This document shows positions 60,596 through 64,000 of a stretch of DNA of 64,000 nucleotides, one piece after another. The stretch spans positions 1-64,000 of the forward strand of contig CABRZP010000005.1 of assembly GCA_902475545.1 (NCBI GenBank), read 5' to 3'. Under the pieces are notes generated by a model that made no database searches, was not told the origin of the DNA, and worked only from the letters and a program-made list of their open reading frames with translations. The first letter of the stretch is position 1. Each line of letters starts with the position of its first letter. The position numbers and the translations under genes were made by a program. This stretch comes from an uncultured bacterium. Its GTDB lineage: Bacteria > Cyanobacteriota > Vampirovibrionia > Gastranaerophilales > Gastranaerophilaceae.

Positions 60596-62078
60596 TGACG
60601 GTGAATTAGGAAGACAACAGAGAAATCTTACTAATTCTCAAAGAAAAAATATTCAAACCACCAGAGAAGGTGTTTTGGTTAATAATTTGATAAAGGATAA
60701 AGAAGTTAATTTATCTGATACAAAAGATTCATACCTGATTGCAGACAGTGTAGATTTGCCGTCTGAACTATATAAAGATAACAAAATTATTGATAAAAAA
60801 CTTGTTCCGTTAAGTGCAATTGCTCTTGGTGTAATGTCTGCAGTTGCAATAATAACAGGCTTTGCCAGACAGAGTGCTAAAATTGCTAAAAATCTTCCGA
60901 GTGAAAAATGGCTTCCGCCTGTTACCAGAAATGTTCAGTTGAGTAAAGAAATGCACCAACTTGTTTATCAATATATTCAAAATCCTAATCAAAAAACCTT
61001 GCTGGCTGGACTTGGAGTTTTAACTTTATCTACAATGGCGTTTATGGGTAAAACTTTTTTTGATGGTTATAAAGATATTTGGGTAAAGCGAAAAGAGGCA
61101 AATATTCAAAAAAATCTTCAGGAAAACTTAATTGCTGTTGAAACCCAGTCATTCTCCGGTAAAATGCAAATTATTAGAAGTATGTTATCAAAGCATGCTG
61201 CTGATTTTGAAAAATATATTACTCCTGAAGGTGAGAAAATTTTACCGAATTTTGGTAAGAATAAATATTCTACATTGACATTTACATCAGATTCTAAAAA
61301 TCCAAATGCAAAAAAATCAAATATAGGGAATATTTTGCTAGGTGCTTTTACATTTGGTGGAATTATAGGATTAGGATTTTTATCTATGAGAAATCTGTCA
61401 AAAGGTAAAGGGTATTTGCAGGAAGCGGCGGAAAATTCTAAGAAACTAATTACTGAATTTGTAAAAAAATCGGATGAATCTTCAAAAGATTTTGATAAAG
61501 ATTTATTGGAACACATGTTTATGGCTATAGACGATGGTTCAGAGGGTGTCAGAACCTTTATTAAGGAACAAATTAATGCTTTCAAATGGAAAAATCCTAA
61601 AGAAAAAGCTGATTATTTAAATAGAATTCTTACTAAGTTAAAAACATCTACAACTAAAGCCAATCCAAATTATGCCGGAGATGGAACTCCGCGTCCGGCA
61701 TTTAATTCATTTGTAGAAGATTATAGGGCATTTTTCTATAACTGGTTACTGGATACAAAGAATCCGCAGTTCCAGCAGTTATTTTTCGGGATAACAGGAT
61801 TAACTGCGGCAAGTTATGGTGGTAAGCTTGCAGGTGATGCAATAAAAGACGTTCAGGTTAAGAAAATTAATGCTGAAACTGAGCTTGAGCTTCAAAAAAG
61901 GCTTGTATCAACTGAGTTAAGGAATTTCAAATCTAAAAAAGATGCGGCGATTACGCCGTTGGTAGAAGAATTTTACAAGCAGGTAGACAGTGGCAAGCGT
62001 TCAAAAGAAGAACTTAAAACAATGGCAGAGAATGTATTGTTTGAGATTAAAAACGGTCCACCGTTTGTATATTCATAG
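60576..62078 (+). CDS. Unknown membrane protein, 500 residues
   Basis: Polar N-terminus, then hydrophobic segments at about 78-96 (VPLSAIALGVMSAVAIITG), 141-158 (TLLAGLGVLTLSTMAFMG), 248-268 (IGNILLGAFTFGGIIGLGF) and a weaker one near 412-428 (FFGITGLTAASYGGKLAG), with helical soluble domains between and a C-terminal coiled coil rich in Lys/Glu. The gene overlaps the previous one by 20 bp. No family recognised; co-occurrence with a FliI-type ATPase is suggestive only. Confidence 0.72.
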   Translation: MNVVPFNDGELGRQQRNLTNSQRKNIQTTREGVLVNNLIKDKEVNLSDTKDSYLIADSVDLPSELYKDNKIIDKKLVPLSAIALGVMSAVAIITGFARQSAKIAKNLPSEKWLPPVTRNVQLSKEMHQLVYQYIQNPNQKTLLAGLGVLTLSTMAFMGKTFFDGYKDIWVKRKEANIQKNLQENLIAVETQSFSGKMQIIRSMLSKHAADFEKYITPEGEKILPNFGKNKYSTLTFTSDSKNPNAKKSNIGNILLGAFTFGGIIGLGFLSMRNLSKGKGYLQEAAENSKKLITEFVKKSDESSKDFDKDLLEHMFMAIDDGSEGVRTFIKEQINAFKWKNPKEKADYLNRILTKLKTSTTKANPNYAGDGTPRPAFNSFVEDYRAFFYNWLLDTKNPQFQQLFFGITGLTAASYGGKLAGDAIKDVQVKKINAETELELQKRLVSTELRNFKSKKDAAITPLVEEFYKQVDSGKRSKEELKTMAENVLFEIKNGPPFVYS

Positions 62079-62117
62079 AATTTAATAAATTTATGGAGGT
62101 TTCAATGATTAGGTAAA

Positions 62118-62460
62118 ATTTACATAAACTATGTTATTTGCACATGTAAATCAAAGGAAGGTTCGGAAACGTAGTTTCTGATAACTCGTATCATTTGGTC
62201 AGCGTTTTTCTCTTTCTTTGCTTGCGTTTCTTTCTCTTTTACTCGCAATAAAAGAGAAAGAAATGAAGTAACAGAATTTATATTAAAAAGAATCTTTCTT
62301 TGTTCACTTTTTCTTTTTGATTGCGATGCAAAAAGAAAAAGTAGAACCGAAAAAGAAAAACACGCTTGATTAAATGGCTCGAGTCATCAGGGGATTTCCC
62401 CTGAAACCCCTTTATTAAAATATCGGTTTGATATTTACCCCTAACATAGTTTATGTAAAT
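62118..62460. mobile_element. Non-coding element with 19-bp terminal inverted repeats (dispersed repeat copy C)
   Basis: ATTTACATAAACTATGTTA (62118-62136) and TAACATAGTTTATGTAAAT (62442-62460) are perfect 19-bp inverted ends of a 343-bp element with no transposase. Inside are a 14-bp hairpin (62227-62240 / 62250-62263), a 13-bp hairpin (62307-62319 / 62329-62341) around ATTGCGATG, the conserved AAACACGCTTGATTAAATGG (62358-62377), and TCAGGGGA / TCCCCTGA. Shares its core with copies at 27.7 and 56.1 kb. MITE-like. A target duplication is not clear. It fills the 62079-62486 gap. Confidence 0.7.
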
Positions 62461-62486
62461 ATTTTCACATCATAACAGGAGATAAT

Positions 62487-62978
62487 ATGATTCAACAAGT
62501 AATTTTAACACCTTTAAATAATCAATATCAAAAACAGTATATCTGTAATTCCTGCCAGTTGCCATCACTGCAAAGAAATTATTGTGTTTTTGATAAAAAT
62601 GAAGTTGATTATTTTGTTAAACAAAAAGAAAATGCACTTCCATATTTAACTGATATTCTTCAACATTCAAATAATGAAGCTCAAATAACAGAAACCCTCT
62701 ATATTATGGATAGAATGCTTGATAATGGAACCAAAGGAATAGATAAATTGTATCCTGTCTTTGCAAGATTTAATCAAACCCAGTCTCCTAATATTCAAAC
62801 TTTTTTGGCTGGAATTTATAGAAAAATTCAAGTACCTGATGCTTTTGGTCCTCTGGTAAAAATGTTAATTCAAAACTCAATGCAGCCTCATAACCCAAAT
62901 CAACATTTTGATCCAAATGAGGAAATAGGCGGTGCAATTTTAAGCTATTTGTCAGATAGATTTAGGAATTCTAATTAA
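62487..62978 (+). CDS. Unknown protein, possible HEAT-like repeat
   Basis: 163 residues. An N-terminal CNSCQLPSLQRNYC may bind metal. The central part (about 50-130) has paired helices (ALPYLTDILQHSNNEAQITETLYIMDRML, then FLAGIYRKIQVPDAFGPLVKMLI) of HEAT type. AGGAG precedes the ATG. It follows the repeat element and is convergent with a pilin gene. Family unknown. Confidence 0.7.
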   Translation: MIQQVILTPLNNQYQKQYICNSCQLPSLQRNYCVFDKNEVDYFVKQKENALPYLTDILQHSNNEAQITETLYIMDRMLDNGTKGIDKLYPVFARFNQTQSPNIQTFLAGIYRKIQVPDAFGPLVKMLIQNSMQPHNPNQHFDPNEEIGGAILSYLSDRFRNSN

Positions 62979-62992
62979 ATATAAAATTTAAA

Positions 62993-63682
62993 TTAGTAGT
63001 TAATTTTCCAACCATCTCTAACAACTCTTTCAAAACATCCGGCAGAAGAGGATACTCCACAGTTGTTAGCACTGGTTTCATTATAATCAACAAGTGTTCC
63101 GTCAGTTTTAACCTCTAAATAAAAAACATCATATCCTGTGATATTAGGTTTTTCCGGTCCATTAATGTCTATATTGAATGTAACGTTAGGTTGTCCGTTT
63201 TTTAACCTGTATCCTTGGCAGATAGCTGCTCCGCTTGTTGTTTGAACACAATATTGTCCTGCTAGAGTTCCAGCATTTCCGCCTGACAAATTTGTATATG
63301 CGTTAGAATCTGTAGGTTTTTTGTTAGAACCTACACTTACGCATAATTTAGCTCGAGCAGCATCTGTATCTGCAGTAAGAACGTTACAATTTTCTTTCAC
63401 GGTTTTGAAATAATTTCTTAAGAAATAACAAGCACCTCTAGGATTTGCGGGATCTGTACAATTGCTTGAAACCCCTGCTGTTGTTTGGTAAAAACTATCA
63501 GCTTGTTCATCAGCCATGATTGCTCGGGTTGCGTCAGTTATTTGAGAATATGTTTGCTTAAGTTTAGATACATAAACTTTTTTTCTGTAATTTTTCATTA
63601 CCGCAGGTACTGTTAAAACTGAAATAACTCCAACAATTCCTAATGTAACCAAAACTTCTGATAGTGTAAAACCCTTTTTCAT
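62993..63682 (-). CDS. Type IV pilin-like protein (class III-type prepilin)
   Basis: Prepilin with MKKG|FTLSEVLVTLG and the hydrophobic helix VGVISVLTVPAVMKNYRKK. It has a Cys-rich globular domain of about 200 residues and ends CFERVVRDGWKINY, matching the C-termini of the pilins at 49779 and 50473. The N-terminal 60 residues are strikingly similar to the 49779-50456 protein (QITDATRAIMADEQADSFYQT against QISDAAQAIMNDEHVDNFYET), so paralogues. No assembly genes are in the window. Confidence 0.9.
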   Translation of the reverse strand: MKKGFTLSEVLVTLGIVGVISVLTVPAVMKNYRKKVYVSKLKQTYSQITDATRAIMADEQADSFYQTTAGVSSNCTDPANPRGACYFLRNYFKTVKENCNVLTADTDAARAKLCVSVGSNKKPTDSNAYTNLSGGNAGTLAGQYCVQTTSGAAICQGYRLKNGQPNVTFNIDINGPEKPNITGYDVFYLEVKTDGTLVDYNETSANNCGVSSSAGCFERVVRDGWKINY

Positions 63683-63761
63683 AATTTTAATGCCCCGTGA
63701 TACGTAATTTATATATCAATTATACAACTTTTTTATGAGGTTTTCAAGTCTGGCAATAGAA

Positions 63762-63792
63762 ACGGCAGAATGGATTTCCATTCTGCCGTATT
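63762..63792. terminator. Terminator between pilin and pfp
   Basis: ACGGCAGAATGG / CCATTCTGCCGT with a 4-nt loop: a 12-bp perfect stem 3' of the minus-strand pfp gene. Confidence 0.78.
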
Positions 63793-63810
63793 TTGTATAT
63801 TTACAATCAA

Positions 63811-64000
63811 TTAAACTGAAGCTAATTCTTTACTTCTTTCTAATTGTAATGTAACTGTTGTAATGTCACAAACAGAGCTTGGTCCAAAGTACTGAACAGC
63901 ACCAGGGAATAAGTATCTGTCATTCATAGCCCAATCTTCTCTGTTGTCTTGAAGTTGTTTGAATACAGGACCATCAAGTCTAACAAGAGCTTTTTGGATA
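63811..64000 (-). CDS. C-terminus of diphosphate-dependent phosphofructokinase (partial)
   Basis: The minus strand reads ...IQKALVRLDGPVFKQLQDNR, then EDWAMNDRYLFPGAVQYFGP, SSVCDITTVTLQLERSKELASV and TAA at 63811. The NDRYLFPGAVQYFGP segment matches the C-terminal signature of PPi-fructose-6-phosphate 1-phosphotransferase proteins (NDCYRYPGPIQYFGP type). Only 62 residues are in the window; the 5' part lies beyond base 64000. With pckA and tpiA this indicates glycolysis/gluconeogenesis. The call is from this signature alone. Confidence 0.7.
   Translation of the reverse strand, partial: IQKALVRLDGPVFKQLQDNREDWAMNDRYLFPGAVQYFGPSSVCDITTVTLQLERSKELASV

Overview
The window is AT-rich, densely coded and Gram-negative in character (ManC, a family 9 glycosyltransferase, LysM-like proteins). 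It carries the MEP isoprenoid genes ispD and ispF, a DUF177-rpmF-plsX-fabH-fabD-fabG-acpP-fabF block, class III prepilin-like proteins beginning MKKGFTLSEVL, and an ATP-type PEP carboxykinase. This mix, with many lineage-specific unknown proteins, best fits an uncultured gut member of the Melainabacteria/Gastranaerophilales (non-photosynthetic relatives of Cyanobacteria). The placement rests on gene content and style only and is an inference.

Layout. 0-2.5 kb is accessory: a catalytic-domain-only tyrosine recombinase, an array of five 11-bp direct repeats, a chloramphenicol acetyltransferase and a dispersed-repeat remnant. 2.6-7 kb has manC and lineage-specific proteins. 6.9-14.2 kb is the fatty-acid synthesis block, interrupted between fabG and acpP by a divergent XRE regulator/small-protein pair. 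14.3-18.1 kb holds a TPR protein, a second XRE pair, a decayed XRE gene and an acyltransferase. 18.2-23.2 kb has speE, two related LysM-like proteins and a divergent radical SAM/SPASM enzyme; one LysM-like protein contains four 29-residue repeats, each with a KYG tripeptide. 23.3-27.4 kb has HIT, O-methyltransferase, beta-propeller, dnaJ and grpE. 28.1-31.4 kb has NUDIX, HAD and a run of zinc-ribbon/membrane proteins. 31.5-37.2 kb has ispF, a PlsC-like acyltransferase, leuS and two GNAT paralogues. 37.3-43.1 kb is a tightly overlapping envelope operon (murC-murB-ddl-ftsQ-polyprenyl synthase-lepB). 43.1-49.6 kb on the minus strand has ispD, thiL, a GAF-GGDEF-degenerate HD-GYP protein, a glycosyltransferase and rsmD. 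49.6-55.9 kb has two prepilins, deoB, a small ferredoxin, PEP carboxykinase and tpiA. 56.4-64 kb has two XRE genes, an orphan DppD-type ATPase, an orphan FliI/SctN ATPase followed by two unknown proteins, a third prepilin, and the C-terminus of a PPi-dependent phosphofructokinase cut by the window edge.

Three short or edge genes that simple ORF calling easily misses were found: a 58-residue ferredoxin (52561-52737), a 42-residue exported peptide (49654-49782) and the pfp C-terminus (63811-64000). A dispersed non-coding element occurs at about 27.54-27.86, 56.11-56.23 and 62.12-62.46 kb; the last copy is bounded by 19-bp perfect terminal inverted repeats, and one internal hairpin shows a compensatory base change between copies. 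A recurrent design, a single-domain XRE regulator divergent from a plus-strand gene with a palindrome between them, appears four times.

The most promising candidate for an undescribed system is the 21.1-23.2 kb locus: a canonical SPASM radical SAM enzyme facing a protein whose four near-identical repeats carry the XYG signature used by radical SAM spliceases. No tRNA, rRNA, CRISPR array or recognisable riboswitch was seen.
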